A stretch of DNA of 64,000 bases, from the NCBI GenBank assembly GCA_008921705.1, contig VFFE01007633.1, positions 2,475,920-2,539,919 on the forward strand, written 5' to 3'. The position numbers and the translations under genes were made by a program. Positions within the stretch are counted from its first letter, which is position 1. Each line of letters opens with the position of its first letter. This stretch comes from Burhinus oedicnemus. Its lineage: Eukaryota; Chordata; Aves; Charadriiformes; Burhinidae. This document shows, piece after piece, positions 25,101 to 37,101 of this stretch. A model generated the notes under the pieces. That model saw nothing but the letters and a program-made list of their open reading frames with translations, had not been told where the DNA came from and ran no database searches.

Positions 25101-28100
25101 AAAAGCCATTGTCCCACAGGACTAGAATGAAGGGCCTTGTTAGCTGTGGACTGCATTGCACTTGGTTTCTGGTCTGTCATCTCAGTGTCAGCTTGAGCAA
25201 CCACGTACAGAGAAGAACGTGTTAGCTCAGGCTGGCTTGGAAGAAAAGCTTCTCCCTCCTCCCTGGCTAGTGAGTCCCAGAAAACCCAGCACTGCAACTC
25301 CCAAATACATCCAGCCACACAACATGGGGAGGTGGAGAAAGATCCCACTGATCTCAGCACTGATTCGTGTACACCATCAGTCCCCAGCTCCCCATCACAC
25401 TGAAAACAGAGCAAACGGAGGTGCGGAAGCTGGATTTCTAAGGTGATTTAGGCACTTAAAGACGAAGAAGGCACTAGCTTTCATTCTCCCTTCTTCTACC
25501 CCCTGCCACAATTTTCTAACTTGGTAAAGACAAGAGGACCCCATCACTAATACAGAGCCTGCTGAAGCACTGAAGAGCTCATCACTCACCAGCTGCCCCT
25601 GAGTGATGTACTTCTTCCACCACAGATAAGGACGCATCGCTGGAACAGCGGACAATCCATAGTAGGAGTACATGAGGACGTGGATAAAGCTGTTCAGTGT
25701 GGCACCAAAATAAGCTAAAAAAAGGGCAAAGGAAACAGAAAGTATACTGCATTACCAGAAACATGCTGTTTTATGGACCCTACAAAAAGAACAAGTTCAA
25801 AATGTTACTATTTAAAATATGATTTTTCTTAGAAAAAACTCAAGAGATTTCCCCACCCCCCCAATTTTTTTTTTCTGCTCCCCCCACGGAGTGGCTGAGC
25901 TGCTTTGCAGCTGTGCAGTTTACACCAGCCTTCTGGTTTTGTTTCCTCGATTTATTCTTTTTCACATCTACATTCTGGCTTCTGAAGGGAACTGAGGAAG
26001 CTGATAGAAAGGAGGCACGTAAACATGCCCAACAATCGATAGCTTCACCCATCTAATTTTAGGCTTACTTCACTTCCTTCCAGGAAGGAGCCTATTTTGT
26101 CATTTATAACCAAAAGCAACAGATATCTTCCGAAACTGCATGTTAGCTGTTTTATTTGTCCTTGTATACAGCACCTTTAGTCATTAAAGAAACTTTTAAC
26201 TTAACACCAAACTGCATAGTATTGTGATGACCAAGCAGAACATAAAGCTTGGAAAGGAAGAAGAAAAACACGTCACTAGAAATAGCACAAAAGTATTTTC
26301 AAGACCACACAAACACAAGATAGACTCCAAGTATCTGCACTTTTGACTGTTGTACAAACAGGGATTGACTTCCCTGGAGGAGAATGTGGTTCCAGATGCA
26401 CACTTTTTGGAAGTTCAGCATTAGTCACTGTTGTGCTGACAACACAAAACAAATACGAGTTTCTATGTTGTTTGGCTCAGAAAGCAGACTCCTGAGCAAC
26501 CCAGCCTCTCAGTCTGCACTGCCAGTAGTTCACATCCACTGGATTTGAAAAGGTTTCTCTTGGATGAGTGTTCAACAAAGCCAGTATCTATAAGCTGGAC
26601 ATCTGAACCACAACTAAGCCACGCTAATGCAGTTAGGAAACTAAATGCCAGCTAACAGCAATGAAATTAAAGAATCAAAGCAAGATAGCCAGAGGTTAGC
26701 AGGATTTAGACGAGAGAGACATGAAAATCTTCCACTTAAATTGTATTCGCTCAAGTTCATTAGCACTCAGGGGACAAGATTTTAATTGAAATAATTTGTT
26801 ACGGCTACTGGTATAATGAGATTAAATTAAAAAAGTAACATCTCCGGTGAACTTGACAGATACAAGGACAAGAGTCACCATTAGCCATCTTGCAGATGAA
26901 ACAAGCTTCTGGTCCTGACTTGGAAAAGAGTATTGTTTTATTAGAGGGTCTGCAACCACCGCAAAAAAGAGAAAACAAGGTTGACAGGTATCAGACCTGG
27001 ACTACTGCAGCTGATAAATGTCACACTGTCAGGCAAATTCTGCAAACTACATTGGCGTGCCTTTTCTAGAGGCTCTGCAGGCAGCTTAATACCTGCAACT
27101 ATCTGCAATAGCTGCAATTCAGCAAACCAGCTTACTGTGAGACAGAACAAATTCTGCAGCTGAAGGTACCAGAGACATTTGGTTTGACCGAAGGAAAACC
27201 AAAACAAGGCCCTTGTTGCAAGTGTTCCCCACCATAACCCGGTACTTACAGTGACCACAAGGCACCCAGTTCATAACAAACCACCAAATGTTCAGCATCG
27301 TTGCATGGTGGTAGACATGCAGAACAGTGATCTGATGATTATTTTTCCGCAAAATGAAAAAGAAGGTATCCATGAACTCAATGAGTTTGGAGAAATAGTA
27401 CCACCAGAGGACACGTATGATCTAGAAAGGAGGAAACAAGTTTTAGCAGCATTGCACATTGTGGGGACTTTCATCCCTTTTGCAAGCTAAGTAATTAAAA
27501 TCCAGATTCTGTCCTGCAACACTTGGATTGAAGACACTGCTGAGATCTTCTGTAATGCTTCAGCCTCAGGTCTCTCCATAGGAGATCTAGGTACAAACCC
27601 TACAGCTGAAAACAGGATGACAAAGACCGATTTATGAGGCTGTTGCTGTGCACCTGGGGTGTCCTGGCAGAAACAAGAAAATACTTAACCAGAGTTGGTC
27701 CCGCAGTGCTCTCTGTAAAGGAGAGGTCTGAACAGTGACCAGAAGAAATCATCACCACATCTCAGAAAGAGAAGGGAAGTCACCACGCATAGTGGTTGGA
27801 CACAGTCTGAAGAACAAGTTCTTGTTTTTTGACCTGGGAACACTTGAAAATTTACAGCTAACCACTCACCAAAATACCAACCATGACTACACTGTAGATT
27901 AACTATCACATTTGTCAATGCATTGTCCATCGTATGGTAGAAGGAGGAAAAAAGCACATAGTTCAAACAAAATCTGCACAATCAATACTGTTCTGCTCTC
28001 CACTTACACAGAAGTGGACAATTTGAAACATTATTAGCTGTAAGTCTCGGTTACGTTACCTTCATATCAGCTTCTCCTCCACTATGCGTGTCCTGACAGA

Positions 28101-31100
28101 AGAAATTGTATCCTCCTTCCCATACTCCCGTCACCAGCTGAGAAGATCAAAGAATAGAGTGTCATTTGGGGAGAAGGCTGCACCCCGCGGCACACGCAAA
28201 CCTCAAGACATCTGGTGTCAAGGGATTCACAGGCACCCAAGTGTGGCATTAAGGTTCAATTCAAGCTCCAAGCAGGCATCAGATCATAGCGGAGGGTGAA
28301 TTAAAAGATTCTTCCAATTGGGATATACCAGAATAAAAACAAAAGGTAGCATCTTATCCCCCCTTATCCCACATAGCATGTGTGTTTTGCACAGTCATAT
28401 TCCAGACAGATTCTTAAGAAATGTCTTTCCTTCTTGGCTGATGATCTCATTGTTGGAGAAAGTGAACGACCAAAGTAAAGTAAATATATTTTTCTTCTGA
28501 TTATTTTTGGAAAGAAAAAATTATATTTTTAAGAAATTTTATACACAGAGATCCGACTACAATTTTTTCAACCGTGTAACAGAGCAAATCTCCAGCTTTG
28601 CTATCTTTAACTGCTAGCAACTGATGTTTTACCATATTGCGACTGTTCAAGACCTTTTTAAATAATTCACTCATCACGAGTATGTTACATCCTTCCCAGT
28701 ACAAGTGACTTCCTCTGCAGGATATGCCGCTGCCTGCCTGACTTCCTGGCATAACAAATAACACCTCCAACATGATGGAATTCCTTTTAAGAGTAACAAC
28801 CAGCTATTAGTCATGAGAGGATGATGGGGAGCCCATTGTCAAGGGGCTGGCTGAAACCTCCAGAGAAGCAAGAAGCAATCTGGATGTCCATGTCCCACCC
28901 CTTTATGGGTAGGAGATGGAGGGGCAGGTTGAGGGTGGGACAGGAAGAGGGAGTGGGTGCAAGGACAGGAGCAAGCCCCCCCCTCCCCAGCCCCTCAGTA
29001 TCGCAACAGGAGGGATCACTGGATGTTGTTTATAAAGATGTTTTTCCTCTTTGGAATAGCACGAGGAGAAGAGTAACAAATTTAGACGATTCCCAAGTGA
29101 AAAAAAGAATTGTTAGGTATTTCGAAAAATATTTTAAAGGCAGAGACAGATATCCTGCACAAGCAAGTTGTCCATTATTGGCCTTATCTACGCTTGTACA
29201 GAATAAACTAGATGTAACTAGCAATAGGACAAGAGGAAACGGGTTCAAGTTGCGCCAGGGGAGGTTTAGGCTGGACATTAGGAAAAAATTTTTCACTGAA
29301 AGAGTTATCAACCATTGGAACAGGCTGCCCAGGGAGGTGGTCGAGTCACCATCGCTAGATATGTTTAAAAGTCATGTAGATGTGGTGCTTAGAGACATGG
29401 TTTAGTGGCGGACCTGGTAGAGTAGGGTCAGTGGTTGGACGAGATGATCTTAAAGGTCCTTTCCAACCTAAACGATTCTATGATTCTAAAAAAAAGCTTT
29501 GCAAAGCCACGGTGGAAAACTCTTTGTACCACAAGTCATTTAAAATGATCACAGGACTACAGTAGCTAGTACAATTAAATGCTGCTCAGAACTGTGAACA
29601 GGAAGCTAATTCTAAAATGTACAATAAAGATTATCACTTAAATGATCTACCTTTTCCTAATGTTATTTCTTTCATGCCTCATTTTCCTCCTAAATTAGCT
29701 TTTAAAATACCTAGTCAGCCTAGGTCATTATTTTTGACCTTCTAAGACAGAATTCTTGCCACTATTTAGGAGAAAAAGAAAAAAAAAGACATCTAGTTAT
29801 ATCATAACATATAGACCTGGAATTATCTCCTGTATTAGAGATAAATCAATACCACCCTGCCACGGTAAGAGCAGGGCAGCCATGCACATCAACGGCAGAC
29901 CCAAGCAATTTCTCTATCCAAGCAGCAAAGGGAATGCAGCCACGGCCATAAGGCAGGCACGGCTGTGCAAAGCGCACCAGTTTAAAAGTGGTACCCTGCT
30001 AAAGGACCAGCTACGTCCTGGAGCAAGCCCTGCACCAAACCGCTCTTAGGGCACCAAGGGAAAGGCTGTGCAGCTTCGTGACTGCCCGCCAGTCCCTCAG
30101 ACAGAAGACCACATTGTGCTGTGATCATGTTGTTAAGAGCTTACAGATGTTTTCATACAGTTCTCAAGGTTCAAGGAAGTGTCAGGAATGGAGGGATAAT
30201 CACAATGTTTATATTGTAATTAATCCAAATACTATCCATCACTAACACCGCGGTCCATAAACTTCTCCCAAGTAAAGGCTGGCACAGTGAAACCCAAAGA
30301 CCCTTCTCTGCAAGTGATACAGGTTCACTACCTAAAGCGTAACGCAACCAAAGGTGTCTGGATGGGTCCCACCTCTCTGAAGGACAAAGGCATCAGAGCG
30401 GCTATAGGTAGCTTCAGCTAAACCCAAGTACTCCCTTGTTTCCAGAAGGGAACATAATAATATGCTAGGAATGGTAATACTCTCACAGCCACAGGGATTT
30501 AAAAGACAGAAGGAAAGCAACATTGGTAGGAAATGGTAACATCTTTTATCGTATAAATAGTTAGCATAGTTACAAAAATAATTTAATCCCTCCCTTTCCA
30601 GGAAGAACTAAATGGTGAACAGCTGCTATTGCTGCCCGTGAACTGCTGCCGCTGCCCACAAACCTTGCTTGCTCCAACATACAACACACAGAAATAATCA
30701 TTTTCCCAAGTTAGCCAGCTGCTCCTTTGCCCGACACCACTATTTCTTGCACCCACAATACTTTCAGCACATGCTGGCTTCCGAAAACAAAACCAATGGG
30801 CCACTCTGAGACCTGACCACGAATGGTTCCCAAGCGGCTCTGTTACGCACAGGGCTGGGCGTACAGCAGCGGGGAGCTGCTTACGTGCCACCTAGAAAGC
30901 AATAAACGGAGGTGTCACAAATCGCCAGCTAGTGCATTTAAGTCATTGCTCGTGCTTGTTGTGGTCTGCTTCCAGGACAGCCAGAGTTTCTAACCCCCCC
31001 CCTTACAGCTACCGTACAGCAGGTCTCAACTCGCCTGGCTCTCCTCATCCTCCCAGCGATGGGCCGGTGGCTCCTCAGCCACCCCAGGCTTGGGACAACC

Positions 31101-34100
31101 TTTGCCTGCCCACCACCCCTAGGAAGCCGTTCATCTTCAGGTTGGCAGGAGCCCAGGCTTGCTAATGGCATTGCTGATGTGCAACCGCAGGCATATCTCC
31201 TCTCGAGAAATGAACCTGTCTCTGAAAGGCCGACTATAGTAATTTTCACCAGAGTAGGCGATTTTTAAATGACACAAAAAGAGACAGCTCCTTCATCAGC
31301 CAATTAAAATTGTACTCAAAGTCAATGTTAAGTCCTTCGGCTCTGGGGAAAACCCTGCAGCTCAAAGTTGGTTTTGTGCTCAAGCAACTCTTAACTTCCT
31401 TCCCCCGCACTGGTATTTTCTTTTTTAACGTTGCTTTCATTTTGTAATTCCGTTGCCGAATTCTTTAAAATGCTGTAGCACACGCTTCTTTTATAAACTC
31501 TGCTACCAAAAGAAGCCAGCACACTAACACCAGTCTGACTGCTGTAGGAGAGGCGTTACCAGGGAGGATTTTGTTTTCTCATGATAAAACCAAAGTCTGA
31601 GAGTGGCTGGAGAGGGGCAGATAAGGGACCCAGCGCTGCATCGCACTGTCAGGGCGTGATGGGTTTACGAGCTTCAAAACAGAGCTAGATTAGAGTGAAA
31701 AGAAGCAGAAGTACACAGGTCTGATCAAAGAAAGCTAATGCCTGCAGAGATAAGAAATGCTGTCTTTACATGAACGCAGTCACCTCAGGACAGCGATGAG
31801 GGCTTCAAGACCTGTAGAGAAAGAAAAGGGAGAGGAAAGAGCAGCCTGGCAGCGAGCTGCCACCCGCCGCACAGGGTGCCCAAATAAATAATTTATAGCC
31901 AGCACACACAGAAACCACTATCTTAGGAATTCCAAATAAGAGGTATAAGATATCTAGTGATTTTAAAATAAGGTTATATTATATTACACCAGTAGATCAA
32001 ATGCTGCAAGTATGCAATAGCTAGAGTTCTACAAACCCTACAATGCAAAAATTTTTTCCCCACGTTATTGCATACAAACATTCAGATGTAAAGGTCTGAA
32101 AACCAAGCAGGTCATCCTTCTCATCCTAGTTGGGAGGATGTCTCACTTTAACATCTTGTTTTGGTCATATAATATTTAAACTGAGCTGCGGTGCTATGAA
32201 TCATGACCTGAATCACCACAGCTATTACTCGGGAAAAACTCCAAAGCAAGGTTTCAGGTGGATTGTACGCAAGCTACTAAAGCAGCTTATTTTTAGACAG
32301 GCTACTAAACAAGTTTGTAAGTGGTGATGTTTTATGACTTTCCTCAAACTAGGACTGAAAATGTTTAATCCAGCTGAAACTCAAAGTGACAACAAGGAAG
32401 AGAACAGGGAGTTACATCTCTTTTTTGAATGCTGCTCTTCACCATTTATCATGGAAGTGAGTACGTGTACTATAAAGTGCTACTGACATGGTTAATCCTT
32501 CAAAGCCAAATTTCCATGACTGACGTGATCCAAGCGAGGGCATTGCCTGGTCTGCACTGACACGGGCAATTGCGGAGGCACTACAGCTAGAGGAGGATGT
32601 ACCTGGAGGTGCAGGAAGCTGATTTTTTTTCCCTATCCCCTGGCCCTTCGGCTCTCTCCCTGCAAACACCAAGCAGTGCGGCGTTACGTCAGCACGGCTC
32701 ACTACTTGGCAGCGTTTTTATGGGATCAGTCCCTCGTTGCAGAACATCGCCTGCCCCCACGTCTAGCTTGTAAGTGCTGTCAAACACATTTCGTGGCAAC
32801 TATCATGAGTTTAATAGTCTTCACAACACTGTAGCTTCATGTATTCCGTGTTTATAAAGACAAGGTATATTTACAACAATACCAACGAATACTTCCATAT
32901 AGATAATGCAACATTACCAGCAATATTCACTTTGATGTAAAGTGTTTCACTATATAGGAAGGAGGAGCCTTAATATTCACTGTATTTTAGTTGTCTCGTT
33001 CCTTCACAACATGGAAGTTATTCAGCTGGTTGCAAGTATGAGGACTGCTTTGGCATACAACAAACAGTCCTTTCTTGGTGATCAGTTCATTGTTAGCAGG
33101 AAAAGGCATTTATAAGACCAACAGTTCAGATCTTCTCTATTGTTTAAATTTATCAGCAGGTTTTGTAACATGGCAGAATGTTCCAGTAATTTTCATTTGG
33201 AAACTATGAGTATTATTCCAAGTATTCAAGGAAAAAAGATTGGCTGTCCTGAGAATTTTATCCACACTTAGTACAACTGAAGAAAAGTCTGCACTTGTAA
33301 ACTCTCAATAACATAACCGGAGGTTAAAACAGTAGATTATTACATAATTATAAATAATATCTGCACAAAATAATGCAGATGTTGTACATGAAGTCCACAA
33401 CAACACTACTTTCAGTCAAATTAAACAGATCAACACACAAATTTTTCTGGATTATAACATCCTGACAGGGAGGTTAGAAATGTAAGCACATCAAAAATAC
33501 AAGTTGTTCCAAGTACATACTGAATCCAAAACTGCTCGCCCTGAAGAATTAGGTATCGAAGTTCTTAATAAACCAACTCAGTAATTTTTGACTAGACAAT
33601 GCACTACACAAGAGAAATAACTTTAAATTTAAATCACTTCATATCTAAACACTCACCTTGTAAAACACTATAGAATTAACTACAAACTTAAAGAAGAATT
33701 ACAGCTTGCATATACTTCTAAGCAATTGCCAAAAAAAAAAAAAAAAAAAAAAAAAAAAGGAGATTAGTAGTTTTAGCTCTAGCTTGTAATTGCATGTTGA
33801 AAGTGAAATCTTTCCTTACAGAAAGGAGAAACGCTTTTGGTTAAAAGCAAGCCAGAGTATTGCGTACATTAAAGCCACATACTCAATCATTTTCTGACCA
33901 CACTCTTATTTGCACTTCCATAGTCCTTCATTTGCACTTTAATAAAAAACCATAGAATTCTGAGTAAAAGCAGCTAAAGTGCTCTCTGGGAAGTGGAAAA
34001 CTTCATACTGCCTAAATCTTTATTTTGTTAGGAAAGAAAATAAGTCCACAGAAAGTCCAATTCAGTTTTAAATATATTTGTATGTTCAGATCTTAACTTC

Positions 34101-36728
34101 CAAGAAGCAGATGAATCACAACAGCGTTGATGCAATTGTTTCAGCAACACTAAGAGGACACGAGAGAAGCTACTGCAGGCTTACAGGAATACATATGAAG
34201 AGTTCGTGCACAAATAAACACATCTAAATAAACCACATTTTGTACTCCAAGCTGCAGTTTTGCGACAAAGTACTTTGTACAATCCACCAGCACAATCACG
34301 TTGAGCATGACTTCTAGGCAAGGAGTTACTGAAGGAGGAGCAGCCGGGTGCGTGCTGAGAGATCAGGCCTTCCCTTGCGCTGAGCGAGAGAAGCGCGTTT
34401 GAAACACTGCTAACCGAGGCCAGCATAGACATTTAAGGCAAGGTTTGTTTCGTACCATCCTTAGAGGTAACATTACAACTACGGTTTTCTCCCCCGAGAA
34501 GTGACACATTGCTGCATTTGTTTCCCCAGGTCTGGGAGGACTCTCCTCAGAGACCATTTTCAACATAAGCCAATATAATTAAAACAGATACTGCAAAATA
34601 ACCCTGACCCAACCCCTCTTCTCCTACCTCATAAAACATATACAGGGAAAGCAGGGTAAGTCCAAGGTTGTAGACCACTAGAATGCCCCTGCATGAGAAC
34701 GGTTGCTTATTCCGCATGTACTTTGGTCCTAGCCATACGATTAGTAAGTACAAGACTGAGAAGACAAAGGTAGGTGTATAGTTCTCCAGAAGAAGCCATC
34801 CTTTTACTCTGGGGTCTGAAACAAACAAACAGAAACATACAAACACTTAGATTTTGTAAGGGGAAGAGTTCAGTGCATCCAGAAAAAGCTGTACCCAAAA
34901 CGCTACTAGCACTGGAATACCAGAGAAAGACGAAGGAAGAGCAGCAGCCCTTTTATTAAGGGCCATGCTGCTAGTTACAAACAACCTTCGCAAACAACAA
35001 GATTTTAGTTATGCAGTTGTTAAAGAAAGCAGAAATAATTCTTTTCCTAAGGCAAAAATATTCTTAAATCATTACCGCTACTATTTTTAAATACTCATTA
35101 CCATTCAGAATCGTCATCTGTCACGTTTCCCGACAGCACACACCTTATTTCCTCACACAGCCAGCAAAGCTTGGAGTGAAGCAGATATCTTTGTTCTTAT
35201 CGGTGGACGATCCTGAAACTATTTTCTAATCAATACTAACCCTATTACACTTACACATGTGCTACTCAAAGGGATTAAATTTCGGAGTCCTTGTTTGGGC
35301 AATGAGCCACAGAGCAGTCAGTCCGGTCTGACTAACCAGTCCGGTTGGCAACACATCGAAAAACACATAAACCACCCCGAATGAGAGGGTTTCAGGAGAA
35401 CACTTGGGACAAGTGCATGATCCTTCTGAACCACAACTGGGTTGTCCATAGCCAGCAACAGGATGGTACTTCACTGCTCTCACTAAGGTCGGCCTAAAGG
35501 ATTGAAACTAAGTTTACCAAACTATAAATGAACAATGCAAGTCTTGCTGGCATTCAAAGCCCTGAATTAATTTTAAGGGAGTCATACGGGAATCCTGAAT
35601 GTAAGAAATGAGGCCTTAAAGTGTAGGTTGGGAAGTAGTTAACAAAGTCGAGGAATTGTTTGGATTTGCCACCTTTATGGTTCATTATTTTTGAGACACG
35701 GCAAATATAGACCATATGCCAGCACATGCAATATGTTACAGCAGAACATCCAGGCTAATTTAAACGGGCTTAGTACAAAGAGGTGGGCAACAAGGGCACT
35801 GAGCTACTAAAAGCAAACGGAAAACACACTTTGAAGGATCAGTGGCTTGTTCCACCTCCTGTAGACTTTGTCCTGCAAGGAAGTGGCACCACCACTGGAG
35901 TTTCACTGGGACAAAAAAAAAAAAAGAGGCAGAAAAGAGGCTACCAAAGCAATCAGAGGGAGAAAGCACATGCCACTGAGCAGCATTGCTATGCACACTC
36001 CCTACAGGATGCTGACATTTAATCCCCCCTGGTCAGGACCAGGTGGAACAGGGCCATCCCTACCCTAGCTGGAAGCCCTCACCGTGAGGCCACCACCTGT
36101 CCCGGTCCCCCTGTCTCTCCCTTCCTCACACTGACCAGGACTGCTGTTCTCCACCTGTAGACTTTTTCCCAGTAAAAAAACTACCAAAACCATTGCTTCT
36201 TTAAAAAGAATGGTTTCAAAGAAGCTATGTTTTCTAGAAACTACAGATTTTTTCAGTGAAAAAATGCTTAGCAGCTCTAGTTATGAGGGCAAGAGTATTT
36301 TTTATTTCATCAAATGCAAATTTTAAAAATATTTTTTTAATAAAGGCTATTATTAAATTCCTAAAAAAAAAGGCAGCAAAGATCTGAGTGAGACTTCACT
36401 AAGACTGACAACATGAGTTTAACTGATGGTAAGAACAGCAGCTATGATTGTCAGAGCTGAAAAATTAGCAGCTCTTCAGGTCAAAAGATCAGAAGCATTG
36501 AATAAACTTTTTTATTCATTACAGAACCATACATTTTGATGCTTTGCAAGTACTAAAGCAAGTAGTCACCTGTCAATGTCAGGATGTTAGAGGGAACTTG
36601 TTTCTTATGCTCTAGTGTCTGTACTTTAATATCAGTTTTATTTATGTATTTAATTTTTGACAAATCTTACCTCTGGGTCCAAGCCAAACATCAAGGTAGC
36701 TATTGATTGTTTTATCCAGAAGTTCCAT
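21990..36728 (-). CDS. ELOVL5: ELOVL5 very-long-chain fatty acid elongase (7 coding exons)
   Basis: Condensing enzyme (3-ketoacyl-CoA synthase) of microsomal fatty-acid elongation. It adds two carbons from malonyl-CoA to C18-C20 polyunsaturated acyl-CoAs and acts in the ER membrane. The coding sequence joins 36728-36671, 34815-34628, 28137-28060, 27421-27250, 25714-25590, 23732-23598 and 22121-21990: 888 nt, 295 residues plus TGA. Every junction is GT-AG; intron phases are 1,0,0,1,0,0. Family signatures are KxxExxDT at 120-127, the histidine box HVYHH at 143-147, NxxxHxxMYxYY at 173-184 and TxxQxxQ at 203-209. Several hydrophobic spans fit the seven-helix elongase fold, and the tail is basic and lysine-rich as in ER-retained elongases. 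Mammalian ELOVL5 is 299 residues; the difference lies in the last exon. ELOVL2 is the closest alternative, but the N-terminus, the LGPRD junction and the C-terminal tail match ELOVL5. No frameshift or missing catalytic residue is seen. Confidence 0.97.
22122..23597 (-). other. ELOVL5: ELOVL5 intron 7
   Basis: 1,476 bp, phase 0, donor GTAAAAG and acceptor TATTCTAG. No repeat or nested feature recognised. Confidence 0.9.
23598..23732 (-). CDS. ELOVL5: ELOVL5 coding exon 7
   Basis: Encodes residues 208-252: the end of TxxQxxQ (Gln209), the SCGVVWPC helix, Trp231 within GWLYF, and the last membrane segment ending FTNFYIQ. Exactly 45 codons, phase 0 on both sides. Acceptor CCCCAG, donor GTAAAAG. 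The region lines the acyl tunnel in elongase structures and is implicated in chain-length choice. Confidence 0.97.
24676..24711 (+). repeat. 13-bp direct repeat, 23-bp period
   Basis: AGCAAATGTTATT at 24676-24688 and 24699-24711 in intron 6. This is a small local duplication just upstream of the MIR relic. Confidence 0.9.
24765..24806 (+). mobile_element. MIR SINE relic in intron 6
   Basis: CTAGGCTTCAGTTCCCCCAC followed by CTACAAAATGGGGAAGACAG matches the MIR core (CCTCAGTTTCCTCATCTGTAAAATGGGGATAA) closely over about 40 bp. It is antisense to ELOVL5. The remaining MIR arms are not recognisable. Confidence 0.7.
25590..25714 (-). CDS. ELOVL5: ELOVL5 coding exon 6
   Basis: Encodes the rest of Ser166 and residues 167-207. 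Key residues are Asn173, His177, Met180, Tyr181, Tyr183 and Tyr184 of the conserved NxxxHxxMYxYY motif, then the WWKKYIT loop and the start of TxxQxxQ. Acceptor is a T-rich tract ending TTAG; donor is GTGAGT. Length 125 nt. Confidence 0.97.
25715..27249 (-). other. ELOVL5: ELOVL5 intron 5
   Basis: 1,535 bp, phase 1, donor GTAAGT and acceptor in a T7 tract ending AG. No other feature recognised. Confidence 0.9.
27250..27421 (-). CDS. ELOVL5: ELOVL5 coding exon 5 (catalytic histidine box)
   Basis: Encodes residues 109-165 plus the first base of Ser166. It contains KLIEFMDT (120-127) and the histidine box HVYHH (143-147), the active-site motif shared by all ELOVL enzymes, followed by the tryptophan-rich WWFVMNW helix. 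Acceptor TTTCTAG, donor GTAAGT. Phase-1 exit matches the CT that opens exon 6 to make a TCT serine codon. Confidence 0.97.
27422..28059 (-). other. ELOVL5: ELOVL5 intron 4
   Basis: 638 bp, phase 0, donor GTAACG and acceptor TTTCTAG. Shortest intron of the gene, with no repeat seen. Confidence 0.9.
28060..28137 (-). CDS. ELOVL5: ELOVL5 coding exon 4
   Basis: Encodes residues 83-108 (LVTGVWEG at the start, ADMK at the end), the lumenal/loop segment between helices 2 and 3. Length is exactly 78 nt and both flanking introns are phase 0. Acceptor TTCTCAG; donor GTAACG. The segment after NFFCQ differs most from the mammalian protein, as expected for a loop under weak constraint. Confidence 0.95.
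29215..29487 (+). mobile_element. CR1 LINE, 3' end, copy 3 (intron 3)
   Basis: Sense-strand CR1 terminus. The reading frame gives [20 protein letters not shown] and then [16 protein letters not shown], followed by the non-coding end CCTTTCCAACC and the octamer tail ATTCTATGATTCT. It lies in ELOVL5 intron 3, antisense to the gene. The open frame extends upstream to 28821 through sequence I do not recognise as CR1, so the true left boundary may be earlier. Confidence 0.88.
33731..33758 (+). repeat. Poly(A) run, 28 bases
   Basis: An uninterrupted A28 in ELOVL5 intron 3 (T28 on the transcribed strand). I see no retrotransposed gene copy on its left side, so it is treated as a mononucleotide microsatellite. 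Confidence 0.95.
34628..34815 (-). CDS. ELOVL5: ELOVL5 coding exon 3
   Basis: Encodes the rest of Asp20 and residues 21-82. It holds the first predicted membrane helix (about 33-50), the conserved loop with [11 protein letters not shown] (about 49-59) and the second helix (about 62-80). Acceptor TTTCAG and donor GTAGGAG are both good. This is the most strongly conserved N-terminal block of ELOVL5, and it reads without interruption. Confidence 0.97.
34816..36670 (-). other. ELOVL5: ELOVL5 intron 2
   Basis: 1,855 bp, phase 1, donor GTAAG and acceptor TTTCAG. No repeat family recognised. The segment 36021-36170 is GC-richer than its surroundings and unassigned. Confidence 0.9.
36671..36728 (-). 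CDS. ELOVL5: ELOVL5 coding exon 2 (start codon)
   Basis: Encodes residues 1-19, beginning MELLDKT and ending LGPR, plus the first base of Asp20. The acceptor AG lies at 36741-36740, after a pyrimidine-rich stretch. The exon therefore starts at 36739 and carries 11 bases of 5' UTR before the ATG at 36728-36726. The donor is GTAAG just below 36671, leaving a phase-1 split codon that pairs with the AC opening exon 3. This ATG was chosen because it is the only in-frame start in the exon and gives the usual ELOVL5 N-terminal length. Confidence 0.95.
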
Positions 36729-37063
36729 TCTACAACCTACTGAAATGGAAAGGAGAAAGTTAGTTCTTCAGCTCACAATAATAGTTTAATAATCTGAATA
36801 CCATCTGTTAGAGTGAACAAAGAAAATACTAATATGCAAAAATTGCAGCATACATACTGGATATGACCAGCATATATAATGTACATAAAGCTTATTCTAG
36901 TCTCAGAGAGCCACTGGTGTAAGAGCAGTATTTCCCACTGAAGTATTTAATCGTGGATCTAGATATACAGAAGCTTAAAATAATGAGTTCAGATTAACCT
37001 GAAGTTCTAATTCTGCATTTTGTAAGTGCAAATACAGCACGACATCTTGCAAGATCCCTCTGC

Positions 37064-37101
37064 AAGGAGGAGGAAGAGGAGGAAGAGGAGAAGGAGGAAG
37101 A
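37064..37101 (+). repeat. Polypurine tract (GGAGGA/GGAAGA)n
   Basis: Thirty-eight consecutive purines, mostly GGA and GAA triplets, about 330 bp upstream of ELOVL5 exon 2. On the transcribed strand this is a pyrimidine tract. It is not itself next to a used splice site. Confidence 0.9.

Larger units (their letters stand above)
23733..25589 (-). other. ELOVL5: ELOVL5 intron 6
   Basis: 1,857 bp, phase 0, donor GTGAGT and acceptor CCCCAG. Holds the MIR relic and the 13-bp direct repeat; the rest is unremarkable. The 171-codon minus-strand frame at 24899-25414 has no splice or family support. Confidence 0.9.
28138..34627 (-). other. ELOVL5: ELOVL5 intron 3
   Basis: 6,490 bp, phase 0, donor GTAGGAG and acceptor TTCTCAG. 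Contains CR1 copy 3 and the A28 run. The remainder, including the AT-rich 32800-34100 stretch, shows no gene. Confidence 0.9.

Noticed and set aside
24899..25414. 171-codon minus-strand frame in intron 6
   Set aside because: No resemblance to a known protein and not connected to ELOVL5 exons by usable splice sites.
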